Assembly: GCA_963277665.1 (NCBI GenBank)
Contig: OY728153.1
Location: 272,278,250 to 272,342,249, forward strand
Source: Viscum album
Lineage: Eukaryota; Streptophyta; Magnoliopsida; Santalales; Viscaceae
DNA length: 64,000 nucleotides
Direction: 5' to 3'
In this document: piece after piece, positions 23,341-34,870 of the stretch
Layout: every line of letters starts with the position of its first letter
How positions within the stretch are numbered: position 1 is the stretch's first letter
The notes under the pieces: generated by a model
Database searches by the model: none
What the model was told of the DNA's origin: nothing
Seen by the model: only the letters and a program-made list of their open reading frames with translations
Translations under genes and position numbers: made by a program

Positions 23341-24601
23341 AATAGTCCCTAAAATCTGAATAAATTTTCCTCCTAAAAATTTAAATTTTAGATATAGTTT
23401 TCACAAAATAATTTTGTCAAAACTATCATGATAATACATTTTTATTTTGATAATTGTGTGATAACACTTAATATAGAGTTTTGATATAAATCATAACATT
23501 TCTTTTATATTAAGAATTAGTACATGAATTCATCATTGCCTTAGTAACTTCTTGATAGTATATTACACAACATAGTGATCCAAAGTTATTGCTTAAAAAT
23601 ATTTTCACTTAAACTTAGTTTCAAAATACATCATAATATTACATTAGTTTTAAAAATTTATTCTTTCATAACATCATAAAAATTCAGTGTCTTCAGTGTA
23701 ATCTCAAACTTCAACGAATAAAAATTAAAGTTTCAATACTATAACTTGATATATATTATAAAAAACTCTTCTAAACACTATTATTTATATATTTAGAATA
23801 AAAAATTATTTAAAATATTTTACCCCAAAGTTCACAAACTAAAATAATCGATATTAGATTTGAAATATAAAAAATAAGGAGGAATCAAAGTTTTTTATTG
23901 CGGATTGTGTTTTCTTATCATCATAAACTAATTAAAAATAGTAAAATGAATTGATAGTCACTTAACCTCAATTTTATGAAAAATAATGGGTTCTTCCCTT
24001 GATGAAATATCATGTTCATACATTTCATGGAATTATGAAAACATCAAAATATAAGTATCGAAATTTAGAGATCATTCCCTTGAAAACATAACATAGATGT
24101 TACACCTTATAAGGAGTTAAACTAAAATCTTAATCTCATGTATAAACAGGAGGGTGTGTTTTGAAAAATATGAGAGTAACGTCCAATTTATCTACTAATA
24201 TATAAAAATATTTTCAAATCCATAAAATATATAATACTGAAAAAAGAAAATATTAGAGTAAACACTAAAAATTTAAAATAAATTTAAGAAGAATAAGATT
24301 TATTTCAAAAATTCTTAAGTGAAATATAAATGTGTTAAAAATTTTGTACTCTGAAAATGTGAAATTCTTCACTTAATTTTGTAATAATTATTAATTTATT
24401 ATAAATTATTTAGTAAGACTGATTAAATTGTAAAATATGAAAACCAAGAGTAAGGGTATGTTATTCATGTAAGTTCAGATGAAACAAAATATATTCACTC
24501 CAACATGTCATATAAATTTTTCAAATCCAATGGAATATGTAATAAATTTTACTTTAAAAAAATTCATCTAAACAAAATAAACAACAAAATACTAATAAAT
24601 A

Positions 24602-24628
24602 AATATATATATATATATAATATATATT
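24602..24628. repeat. TA microsatellite
   Basis: Alternating TA for about 27 bases with one AA interruption is directly visible. Confidence 0.85.
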
Positions 24629-24688
24629 GTAATATAATTACTACATGATTCGAAACTAGAAGTGAGAAATGAAATAATAAAGACTATA

Positions 24689-24706
24689 AATATATATATA
24701 TATATA
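24689..24706. repeat. TA microsatellite
   Basis: Alternating AT/TA for about 18 bases is directly visible. Confidence 0.8.
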
Positions 24707-25725
24707 ATGATACACTCAATATTGTCCCACCTTTGTATATTTACAAAAATCAAACTTCATTACATATTTTTTTAAATATAAAACTGATAGAAAATAGGGA
24801 GTAGTTCATATATAAATTCAAATACTATATAATCCTTCTTAAATATAGTTTATTGGTAAAAAATGATAGTCGGAATACTAAATCAACTATAAAAGAATTT
24901 TTAACAATTAAATAGAGATATATAATTAAGCCCCCTAAACATATAAAAACTAAAACCTACACCTTATAATTATTAAATGAATTAAAATAATAAATGATCA
25001 CATTAATCAAAGATTCATTAAATTGAATTAATTAAAAATTGAGTGAACATTATTTGTATTCTTCCTGTAAAAATATAAAATCAACAAGATGACATAAAAT
25101 AAGTTAATAATATTCAATAAATTACACTTAAATATTGCAATAACTAATAGTAACCAATAGTGATCAAACGTACATGTAAACCATATATTACAAAAAATGA
25201 ATATAATCCTTAATGATAACTCACTTCTATAATTCATGCTCTAATTTTGAATATGAAAAAGATAAAGTGTATAAATACTAACCATAAGAAAATACCTCAC
25301 CATGGAATAGAAATTATATTATGTCCTATAATATTCTAATAAGAACCCTTAGAAACCCATTATATTTATGTTTTAGTTAATTTATAATTTATGATATATT
25401 TTGAAAAAATGATTTTTTATAACCATGTGTATAAAAAACTAATACTATTAATCAAAATAAAGACCAAAATCACCATATTTTAATAATTTATAGGTAAAAT
25501 AAATTACCTTTTACCTTTCAAAAATATATTTCAATACATATCAGGTATGATTGAATCATAACAAAGAATATTGTTCTTCTTATTTTTTCTTTTCATTATT
25601 TTCATTCATATAAATATATAAACAATTATCTTATAACATTAAATTTGGATAAATATTCTTTCATCCATTTTAATTATATATTTCATTAAACTATTTCGAT
25701 TGAAAAAACTCTTAATCATCATATA

Positions 25726-25730
25726 CCATT
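25726..25730. other. Target-site duplication CCATT (left)
   Basis: CCATT directly precedes the LTR start TGTCACG at 25731 and is identical to 32532-32536. Confidence 0.9.
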
Positions 25731-26579
25731 TGTCACGACCCATCCTCGGGGCCCGTGTCGTGAATACCCCAAACCCGCCTTCCATAGGCTAGGGGCTGGC
25801 GACTAGCACCAAAGGCGTAAATACCGATAAAAAGGGAAGGCATTGCCATTATAAAGTTAACAATCAGCACAGAGTAAGCAAGCTGAAGTAAACACTAAGT
25901 AAACTGGGTACAACTGTAAGTGCTGGATAGTAAATGGGCCAGAATAAAAACCCATCTGAAAGTAAAGTACAACTAAAAAGAAAGTACAAAAAATGAAAAG
26001 TAAAGAAACAACACCGAGCTGTCCACTGGAAATCCCACCTGAAGGGTGGGTACAGATAGTCTCCTTAGCTCCCCAGGTCCAGTCATCCGCACTGTGTACG
26101 TCCCGCCAAGTGGTCCACCTCCAGGTACCGACTTGCTCCACAAGTCTCAACCACGATCAGCGCTATCTGTCGTCTGCATCCAACACAACGTAGTACGGGC
26201 ATAGCCCGTGCTGGGGTGAGTATAAGCTACTCCGTAGGGACCCCGAGACCCCCGAAGGTCTCCCAGAATCCACAAAGGATAAACCACAAAGGAAAGTTAC
26301 AATCACGAAATAACAACCAACTCTACTTAGGTATATGCCCGTACATATACCTAAGTCATCAATTCCAGTTCGGCTCCATCATCCAAGCCCAAGTTCAATC
26401 TAGTCCACATAGGATAGCACAATCCAATCCACACAGGAAAGCACAACCCAATCCACACACAATAGAAAAACAATCATATAAAAGATAATGAATGAAATTC
26501 AAGATTCATCTCACATAGTTATACTTCTTCATAAGATGATATAGATGATCAGATGTAGCCACTGATTCATCTAAGCTAT

Positions 26580-26830
26580 CAAACCCACGTAGGATACAAG
26601 ACCAGCTAATTTGTCGGACCCACAGAGGATACAAGACCAGTTACTCTGCCGGAACCACGTAGGATACAAGTACATAGTCAAATAATGACGGACCCACATA
26701 GGATACAAGAAGAGTAGTCACGTACTGTCAGACCCATATAGGATACAAGAACAGTATTCATCGTCGTCGAACCAATGGAGGTTTTTAGTACAGTCGTTGT
26801 CACATTCGAACCCACAGAGGATCCTAGTGC
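26580..26830. repeat. Tandem array inside the LTR (GGACCCACGTAGGATACAAG unit)
   Basis: About six or seven imperfect units of roughly 35-45 bases share the core GGACCCACRTAGGATACAAG. The same array appears in the other LTR at about 30325-30575, so it belongs to the LTR and not to the insertion site. Confidence 0.8.
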
Positions 26831-27599
26831 ACTCGTCATCGTCGTCGCAGTCGCAACCAGCTCTAGGGTTCCCACACACAGCATTCTCGATTCCGGGAGG
26901 GTCCGTTCCACGATCCAAGGGTTTTCGATACATCAAATGACACATAGCTCGGTGTTTATGTATCCCAATGTTCTGTCTTGACAATAGGAACTAAAAGAGA
27001 CAGACGACACGTCAATAAGACGCCCAGTCTGAGAGTTATTGGCTTTTTCATCCCAGGGGCCCGGTTGGTTTTTAAGTCAAAACCATCCCTAAAGTACTCC
27101 AAATGTGTCTAAACCTTGATTAGAGTAAGACAAATGGTACGTCTCTCTAAGAGGAAATCAACAATGTCAACGACCCATCAATCGGACGTTCGGAGCTCTT
27201 GTTATAAACGTTTCCGCTCCAAAAGCCCGGTTTGTTTCGTGTTTGAACCAACCCGGCCATAACCCATGTTCTCCGAAACCTTGAGTGTAATATACTAAAA
27301 CGACCATCTTGATCCAAGTATCTCTATGCAAATGACGGTGCATCGATCTGAGGTCTGTACCCCAAGTTATGGGCGTTTGAAAGGTTCAGTTCAGAAACAG
27401 GGGGTTTGGGCCCAGTCTGACTCGGCCCAATACCCCCTGGGTCGGCCCGAATCTGGTCGACCCGACCCGGGTCAGGGTCTGGCCCGGCTCGGCTGGCGTG
27501 GCCCGGCCCTGCCGGTGCAGGGGTTCGGCCTGGTGCGGGTGGTCCGGCCCGGCACGGTGCAGCCAGTCCGGCCTGGGCGCCCACGCGTTGAGTGAACGT

Positions 27600-27620
27600 G
27601 GGGGGGGGGGGGGGGGGGGG
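27600..27620. repeat. Poly-G tract (21 G) in the 3' LTR
   Basis: Twenty-one consecutive G are directly visible. The corresponding position of the other LTR (31355-31370) has 16. Confidence 0.9.
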
Positions 27621-29021
27621 CTTCCCCCCTAGATTTTAAAACGGCCAGCCATTCATGGCTGGCCTTAATTGAGCTGCGGGACCCGGGGGTCCCGCCTCCA
27701 CTTGGCGCCAGCGGCCGGCTCACCCGGCCGCTTCTCAGATCCGCCACCGCGGGACCTTCCGATCCCGCCTCCTGGAGCACCGGCGGCCAGAATACCTGGA
27801 CACACCTTGCTACACCGACATGGCCTTTGTCTGACCGGGGCGGCATGCTGGCGCCGCGCCCCTCCCTCGCAGCCCGCCCCGGCAGCGGGCCTCCATGGTA
27901 ATCTGGTGTGGCGCGACAGTGCCCCACCCCTCCGCCGTGGCCCAACTCCATCCGGGGCTTCTTTCGGCCTCTACGGCGCAGCGCGACGGCCCCACGCTCC
28001 TTCGCCGCATGATATTCCTCGTTTTCGCGCAATGTCGTTGCACCGCGATGCCTTCGCTCCAAACCACACTGGTGAACATCAAAAAAGGGGAGGAGTTCGG
28101 TCGTGTTCGTGCGGTCCAACCTCCTCCTGTTAATTTGATAACAGCTTGCCAATTATTGAACGATGAACATCAAATATTTACGAACATAAAAACAATCCCC
28201 TACCTCGAAGGTTGTCGAATGAAGATCGTCGCGGGGAAACGACATCGCAGAGGTGGTTTCGATGACGGCGTTGGCGAGCGTCGAAAAAGAGGATGACGTC
28301 TCACACCGGCTGCCGAGAAAGAAAGGATCGACACGCCGTCTCTCCTGGGTGCTCCGGCATTCATCATGTTCTTCAACGTGGAAGACGATGTTCTTCAAGA
28401 CTATATCCCTCCTCTCCAAAAATCTCCACACAACGATACAAAAATAATAAAATAAGGCTTTGCTTTATTTTATTACTCATTCCATCCTTTTTTAAAATTC
28501 AAATTGAATTCAAAAAATTAATTGGGCGTTTAATTGTCATGCAATTAATGAGGAAAAGTGGATGAGTTACAAAATTAATATTAGAGGGGGGTTTAATGGG
28601 GTTTTAGGGAAATTGAAGGAGGCGGGGGCTCGTGTGGGCCCCACCCCAACTTGCTCTCAACTTCCTTTCCCATAACACTTAAACCATTAGTACTGTAATA
28701 AAAATATAATTGTAAAACAACTGTATTTTTATTCTTCACATTTCAACAACTCCTCCTGAGAAAACGGAACTCCCTAAAAGGTCTTCGTAAGCAATTACCG
28801 ACACTGCAGTTTCATTGGTACCCTCAGATTTCGATTCCAAGCACCGGTTCAAAAGTTAGAAAAACCCGCTCATTCGTTCACGGAACGTACATGATCTAAA
28901 CTTTTGAAATTGATTCCGTGCACACCGGGCCTCGGAATCAGGTTCCGTCAGAAACTGGGTAATCGTAAAATCCCAAAGAAATAATGAAATAAAATTTCCT
29001 TGAAATTTACAGGTCTTTACA

Positions 29022-29036
29022 TTACTCCCAGCTCAG
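29022..29036 (-). other. Polypurine-like tract before the 3' LTR
   Basis: On the minus strand, GAGCTGGGAGTAA sits immediately before TGTAAAGACC. Upstream of it, TTTACGGGGACGTAAAT resembles the GAGGACGAAAT motif that precedes the PPT in many plant chromoviruses. This fixes the left LTR as the 3' LTR. Confidence 0.65.
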
Positions 29037-29116
29037 GGATTTACGTCCCCGTAAAGATACATCACAAACTAGGGGAATAAATGAGGGTACTGAGCACACA
29101 TCTGAGCCTCCCGCTC

Positions 29117-29482
29117 CTAAGTGATCTCATTGGGGTTCTTGTGCTTCCATATGATGCGCACTAGTGGAATCGACCACCCACGTAGGACATGCTTCTGTCT
29201 ATCCTCGATCTCCACCAGGACCTCCGCAAAAGTCGCCCTGTCATCATTGTCAATCTCCCCATGGTCGATGATATGCATCAGGTTGTGCATGTATCTCATC
29301 AGCTGAGATACGTGGATGATGTCGTGCATCCAGTGCAACTGAGGTGGTAGAGCCATGCGATAATCCACCTCACCTGTCCTACTGAGAACCTGGAATGGTC
29401 CGATAAAGCGCGGAGATAACTTTCCGCCCTGACCAAATCTCCGTAATCCACGTCGGAGGTGGGATAGGCAAGTATTTGTCAT
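29117..29482 (-). pseudogene. Integrase C-terminus and chromodomain remnant (Ty3/gypsy)
   Basis: A 121-codon uninterrupted frame carries the integrase C-terminal block GKLSPRFIGPFQVL, then VDYRMALPPQLHWMHDIIHVSQL and the chromodomain-like end SIPLVRIIWKHKNPNE. The N-terminal part of pol is absent: homology begins only a few residues after the frame start, next to the LTR boundary at 29477. The first ATG at 29482 lies inside the LTR end and is an accident of the deletion. The chromodomain would once have guided integration to modified histones. The absence of stops over 121 codons is notable next to the other decayed elements here. Confidence 0.85.
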
Positions 29483-31354
29483 GACCCGTCCTCGGGGCCC
29501 ATGCCGTGACTACCCCAAGCCCGCATTCCATAGGATAGGGGCTGGCGACTAGCACCAAAGGCATAAATCCCCATAAAAAGAGAACGTGTTGCCTTTATAA
29601 TGTAAAAAAACACCATAGAGTAAGCAATCTGAAGTAAAAACTATGTAAAATGGGTACAAATGTAAGTGATGGAATGTAAATGGGCCAGAATACAAACCCA
29701 ACTGAAAGTAAAGTACAACTAAAAAGAAAGTACAACAACAGAAAAGTAATGCAGCAATATCGAGTCGTCCACGGGAAATCCCACCGGAAGGGTGGGTACA
29801 GATAGTCTCCTCAGCTCCTCGGGTCCGGTCGTCTACTTTGTGTACATCCCGCCCAGTGGTCCACCTCCAAGTACCGACTTGCTCCACACGTCTCGACCAC
29901 GATCAGCGATGTCCATCATCTGCATCCAACACAACGTAGTGCGGGTATATCCCGTGCAGGGGTGAGTATACACTACTTAGTAGGGACCCCGAGACCCCCG
30001 AAGGTCTCCCAGAATCCACGAAGGATAAACCACAAAGGAAAGGTACAATCACGAAGTAACAACCAAATCTACTTAGGTATATGACCATACATATACCTAG
30101 GTCATCAATTCCAGTTCGGCTCCATCATCTGAGCCCATGTTCAATCTAGTCTACATAAGATAGCACAATCCAATCCACATAGGAAAGCACAACCCAATCC
30201 ACACAGGATATAAAAACAATCATATCGAAGATAATGATTGAAAGTCAAGACTCATCTCACACAGGTATACTTCATTGTAAGACGATAGAGATGATCATAT
30301 GTAGCCACTGATTCATCTAAGCTGTCGGACCCACGTAGGATACAAGACCAGCTAAGTTGTCGGACCCACAAAAAATATAAGACCAGCTACTCTACCGGAC
30401 CGACGTAGGCTATAAGTGCAAAGTCAAATACTGACGAACCCACGCGGGATACAAGAACAATAGTCACATACTGTTGGACCCATGTAGGATACAAGAATAG
30501 TTTTCATCACTATCGAACCGATGGAGGATTTCAGTACGGTCTTCGTCGCTGCCGAACCCACGGAGGATCCCAATGCAGTCGACATCGTCATCGCAGTCGC
30601 AGCCAACTCTAGGGTTCCCGCACACAGCATACTCGATTCCGGGAGGGTCCGCTCCACGGGACAAGGGAGTTCCATACATAAAATGTTACGTAGTCTGGAG
30701 TTGATGTACCCCAAAGTTCCGCATCAACAATAGGACTCAACGAGACAGACGGCGCGTCAACCGGACGCCCGGTCTGAGAGTTATTGGATTTTTCGTCCTA
30801 GGGGCCTGGTTGGTTTTTAAGTCAAAACTGACCCGACCATACACCAACTACATCCAATCCTTGAGAGGAGTAATCCAAAAGGTCCGTCTCACTAAGAGGA
30901 AACCAAAAAATATGACGGCATGTCAATCGGAAGTACGGAGCTCAAGTTATAAGCGTTTCCGCTCCGAAGGCCCGGTTGGTTTCATGTTTGAACCAACCCG
31001 GTCGTACCCCATGTTCTCTAAAACCTTGACTGTAATGTACCAAAACATACTTCATGATCCAAGGATCACTTGGCAACTGACGGTGCGTCGATCACGGATG
31101 TTTAGCACATGTTAAGGGTGTTTGAACGGGTCTGTCTGGAAACAGGGGGTTTGGGCCCGGTCCGACGCGGCCCAATACGCCTGGGTCGGCCCGAACCTGT
31201 TCAACCTGACCCGAGTCTGGGTCCGGCCCAGTTGGGGCGCGGCCCGGCATAGCTGGTGCGGCCCGGCCCAACCGGTGTGGCCAAGCCCGGCGCGGGCGGT
31301 CTGGCCCGGCCCGGTGCGGCTGGTCCGTCCTGGGCACCCACACGCTTAGCAGAC

Positions 31355-31370
31355 GGGGGGGGGGGGGGGG
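31355..31370. repeat. Poly-G tract (16 G) in the 5' LTR
   Basis: Sixteen consecutive G, at the position equivalent to the 21-G run of the other LTR. Confidence 0.9.
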
Positions 31371-31941
31371 TGGCGGGGCACTGCCCCCTGGATTTGAAAA
31401 TGGCCAGCCATTTATGGCTGGCCTTTATTGAGTCAGGTGACCCGGGGGGGTCCTACATCCACCTGGCGCCAGCGACCGTCTCAGCAGGCCGCTTCTCTGA
31501 ACTACCGTCACGGGACCTGCCGGTCCCGCCTCCTAAAGCGTCGGTGGCCGGAATTCTCGACCGCCCCTTACTGCACCACCGCGACCTTTGTCTGACCGGC
31601 GCGGCGCGATGGCGGCGCGCCCCTCCGCCATGGCCAGACTCGGTCGCGGCTTCGTTCGGCCTCTACGGCACTGCGCGATGGCGCCACACTCCTTCGACAC
31701 ATGATATTCCTCATTCCCACGCGGTGTTGTTGCACCGTGCCGCCTTTGTTCCATACCACAATGGTGAACATCAACAAAGGGGAGGAGGATCAGTCATGTT
31801 CATGCGGTCCGACCTCCTCCTGTTAATTAGATAACAGGTGGCCAATTATTGAACGATGAATGCCAAATAGTTACAAACATAAAAACAATCCCCTACCTCG
31901 AAGGTTGTTGAATGAAGATCGTCGTGGGAAAATGGGGTCAC

Positions 31942-31964
31942 GGGGGGGGGGGGGGGGGGGGGGG
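31942..31964. repeat. Poly-G tract (23 G) unique to the 5' LTR
   Basis: Twenty-three consecutive G. The equivalent place in the other LTR (about 28240-28255) has only short G groups, so this run expanded in one copy or is a sequencing or assembly artefact. Confidence 0.85.
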
Positions 31965-32531
31965 TTCGATGACAGCGTTTGTGAGCGTCGAAGAATAAGA
32001 TGATGTCTTAAATTGGATTCACCATATTAGTTGTGCGTTTAATTGGCATGCAATTAATATGGAAAAGTGGATGAGTTACAAAATTAATTTCTAGAGGGGG
32101 GTTTAATGGGGTGTTAGGGAAATTGAAGGAGGTGGGGGATCGTGTGGGCCCCACCCCAACTTCATCTCAACTTCCTTTCCCATAACACTTAAACCATCAG
32201 TAGTGTAATAAAAAAATAATTGTAAAACAACTATATTTTTATTCTTCACATTTCAACAACTCCTCCCGAGAAAACGCAACTCCAGAAAAGGTCTTCCTAA
32301 GCAATTACTGGTGATGCGTTTGCATCGATTCCCTCGTATTTCTATTCCGAGCACCGATTAAAAAGTTAGAAAAACCCACACGTTCGTTCACTGAACGTAC
32401 CTGAGCAAAACTTCATAAATTGATTCCGGGCACACCGTGCCTCGGAATCATGTGCCGTCAGAAACTGCGCAATCGTAAAATCCCAAAGATATTAAGAAAA
32501 AAAATTCCCTTTAAATTTACGGGTCTTTACA

Positions 32532-32536
32532 CCATT
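32532..32536. other. Target-site duplication CCATT (right)
   Basis: CCATT directly follows the LTR end CTTTACA at 32531 and is identical to 25726-25730. Confidence 0.9.
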
Positions 32537-34239
32537 TCACTTTAAAAATAGTCCATGTTATTCATTTGTTCATTCTATTCATTAATCACATCTTTTTCAT
32601 CACTAGGTTTCAAAATTTATGAATAAAACTTTTTTATATCCCATATAAAAATTTGACATTCCTCTTTTAATTATAATTTATAATATCCAATATCAAAATC
32701 ATTATTTAGATACTAATAAAATTTATTTTTACGTTCTGAAACAGTAGTATTAGAACACGAAAAATAAACATTAGAATCAAAATAAATATGTAAATTAGAA
32801 ATAAAATCTATGATATCTATTAAAAATATATATATTTACTTCCTCATAGATTTATCTAAAACTCTTGAATACAATTTTTGAGAATGTGAAAAAAAAAATT
32901 TACGAAATTAATACATAAAAGTAATGATACTAGTTTCCATTACAATTCAATTTTGATCACTTGAATCCTAAACATTAGAACATCTCCATGCTTCCAAATG
33001 ATTTTTAAATTTAATCATACAGTTTTTATATATTTTTTTGTTCTTTAGCATCCTGATGTTGGGTTACATATTACCTTTCTTCTTGTACTCGTAACAATTC
33101 CAAACTAATGTTGGACTACCATTTTTTCATCCTTTCAAAACATTTTTCTCATATATACACATTATTCTTGATTTACATTAAAATTAATTCATTAACTTAT
33201 CAATATTATCTTATCCATCGATTAAGTAATATAAATAATCATCATAGTATAATGATAAAGTAATAATATTCATTTATGAAATAATGGTATTTTTCAGATT
33301 TTCTTTATTATCAATATCCATCAATTCTAGCACATACTAAAGGTGTAAACCAATAAAATGATAAAAAGTTTATACCATGAATTCCATTATTTCATCAATT
33401 TAAGCATTTGTAACATACAACTTCTTGGGATGTAATTTAAGAGTTAATTCTGTAGTAAATATATTATCCATTTATTCCCTATGGTAACTCATCACATTCC
33501 CAATGCTTGTGAATATGTGAACAAATTCATCGAAAATTTCATTATCAACCATGTTATGTTCTATGTATTCAATCTATAACATTCATATCTTTGTTTTTCT
33601 CAATTTTTTAGTGTTATAATGAGTATCATTGAAATTTTTAAATATACTATTTATTTTTTTATATTAAAATACATGACCAAAAAAATATATTAATAACACA
33701 ATAAATAATATTCATGTTATTGTAGTTATAAACATACATAGCTATATCATTACAAGTAACCACATCTGGGACTATGATTGGTAATTTATAGGGTCTTAAC
33801 TTTGGGTTCCAATGTTCAATGATATGATTATGGAGGTATGATTAAAGTATTTCTTACCAATAACCATATTTAATAATATATAAAATTTGTTTTTTAGAGA
33901 ATACATCAATCATTTAAACCTTAACCCCCTATCTTAGAAATATATTTACCTTATATTATTATATTTTGGATAAATATAATAAACATAAAATATATCCAAT
34001 AGAGTAATATTATGATACCAATTGTAGATGTCTCGTGGTATAATCAATATATCATATCTATCCATTGATGATATTTCTCTAATACTAATTATCAGTAGAA
34101 GATGGATAAACAGTTAAACTTCTAGAGGGTAGCGTAGTATACATAAATAAAATATTAAAAAATATAATTAATTAGATAAATAAAATATACACTAATCATA
34201 AAAAAATTACTATGGTTTGAATAGTGTGTGAATAAAATA
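32537..34239. other. AT-rich intergenic sequence
   Basis: No domain, RNA gene or ordered repeat is recognised on either strand. Short frames only. Confidence 0.6.
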
Positions 34240-34870
34240 TAGAATATTAGAGAATACTTTTTTATAGTAGTTTGTCTAAAAAAGGATCCTACATCTTCTC
34301 TTCATACATATTGAAGATATATGACAACAACAATAAATATTACTAACATTTTAATATGATTAAAAACATGTCCCATTATGTGTTTTCACAGAACTAAGGG
34401 ACAAATAGTCATATTCCTTATGAATGTATGACCCCATACTAATTATTTTTTCTCGGGACAAAGAAAACCCTATGAAATTTTTTTTTTGGTTAGGATATTT
34501 TTGATGTACCTTTAATGGATATATGACTTTTAGTTTGTATTTATTAAACAACTATTGAACATTACAACAAATAAATATTACACAAACTTAAAATATAAAA
34601 TATTTATATCATTAACTATTTATAGATGAATATCACTGGGGTATAGAATCTAAAATTCAAGCAATAAAAGAAGTTAAACATTATAGCTCATTTACTCTGG
34701 AAATATATCATTGAACCATAGGTTTGGATTTATTTAAAACCTTGGTGAATGTGTAAAAGGTTATATATTTTTCATGTTTCTTCACTAAAGGTATTTTTGA
34801 CTTATATTTATCAATAAACTAAAAAATATCATTCTAAAAACTTCTCTAAAATAGTAATCATTTATCTCCA
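34240..34870. repeat. Old dispersed repeat, copy B
   Basis: Shares an ordered set of short matches with 22490-23340 (see copy A), the clearest being the segment around 34445-34475 against 22732-22760. Too diverged by eye to define ends or class. Confidence 0.35.

Larger units (their letters stand above)
23341..25725. other. AT-rich intergenic sequence with TA microsatellites
   Basis: No gene is recognised. Two TA runs lie at 24602-24628 and 24689-24706. The 69-codon minus-strand frame at 25028-25237 is Ile/Phe/Leu-rich, which simply reflects AT-rich DNA. Confidence 0.6.
25731..29021 (-). repeat. 3' LTR of the internally deleted chromovirus (3291 bp)
   Basis: Termini are TG/CA. Relative to the other copy it is about 240 bp longer, mainly because 28310-28520 has no full counterpart. 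From left to right on the plus strand it holds a tandem block with GTAGGATACAAG (about 26580-26830), a GC-rich island (about 27400-28330) with a 21-base G run at 27600-27620, and an AT-rich end. About one base in ten differs from the other LTR over the first ~100 bases compared by eye. All open frames inside, including 226 codons at 27472-28152 on the minus strand, are attributed to GC-rich composition. Confidence 0.9.
25731..32531 (-). mobile_element. Internally deleted Ty3/gypsy chromovirus with two LTRs
   Basis: Two long direct repeats (25731-29021 and 29477-32531) start TGTCACGACCC or TGTCATGACCC and end GGTCTTTACA. The pair is flanked by the exact 5-bp duplication CCATT at 25726-25730 and 32532-32536, so this is one insertion and not a tandem LTR artefact. 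Only 455 bp lie between the LTRs. They encode the C-terminus of a gypsy integrase on the minus strand and a polypurine-like tract next to the left LTR, which makes the left copy the 3' LTR. PBS, gag, protease, RT, RNase H and most of integrase are missing. The element cannot be autonomous; it may have been copied in trans or lost its interior after insertion. Confidence 0.92.
29477..32531 (-). repeat. 5' LTR of the internally deleted chromovirus (3055 bp)
   Basis: Colinear with 25731-29021. It begins TGTCATGACCC and ends GGTCTTTACA. It lacks the ~200-bp segment of the other copy around 28310-28520 and carries two long G runs (31355-31370 and 31942-31964). The minus-strand sequence after its inner end is integrase coding sequence and not a PBS, so the internal deletion starts at or within a few bases of the LTR end. 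Open frames such as 31256-31834 are composition artefacts. Confidence 0.9.

Noticed and set aside
25857..26150. Overlapping ~97-codon frames here and at 29549-29887
   Set aside because: They are the same stretch of the two LTRs. Similarity between them reflects LTR duplication and not a gene family.
26580..26830. Regular repeats that superficially suggest a CRISPR-like array
   Set aside because: Repeats are imperfect, spacers are not unique and the array recurs in the other LTR. It is an LTR tandem repeat in a plant genome.
27472..28152. 226-codon minus-strand open frame in the GC-rich LTR block
   Set aside because: It lies wholly inside an LTR, crosses the poly-G run, has no recognisable domain, and the equivalent part of the other LTR has no matching frame.
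31256..31834. 192-codon plus-strand open frame
   Set aside because: Same GC-rich LTR block in the second LTR copy. Composition gives long frames on both strands, and no domain is seen.
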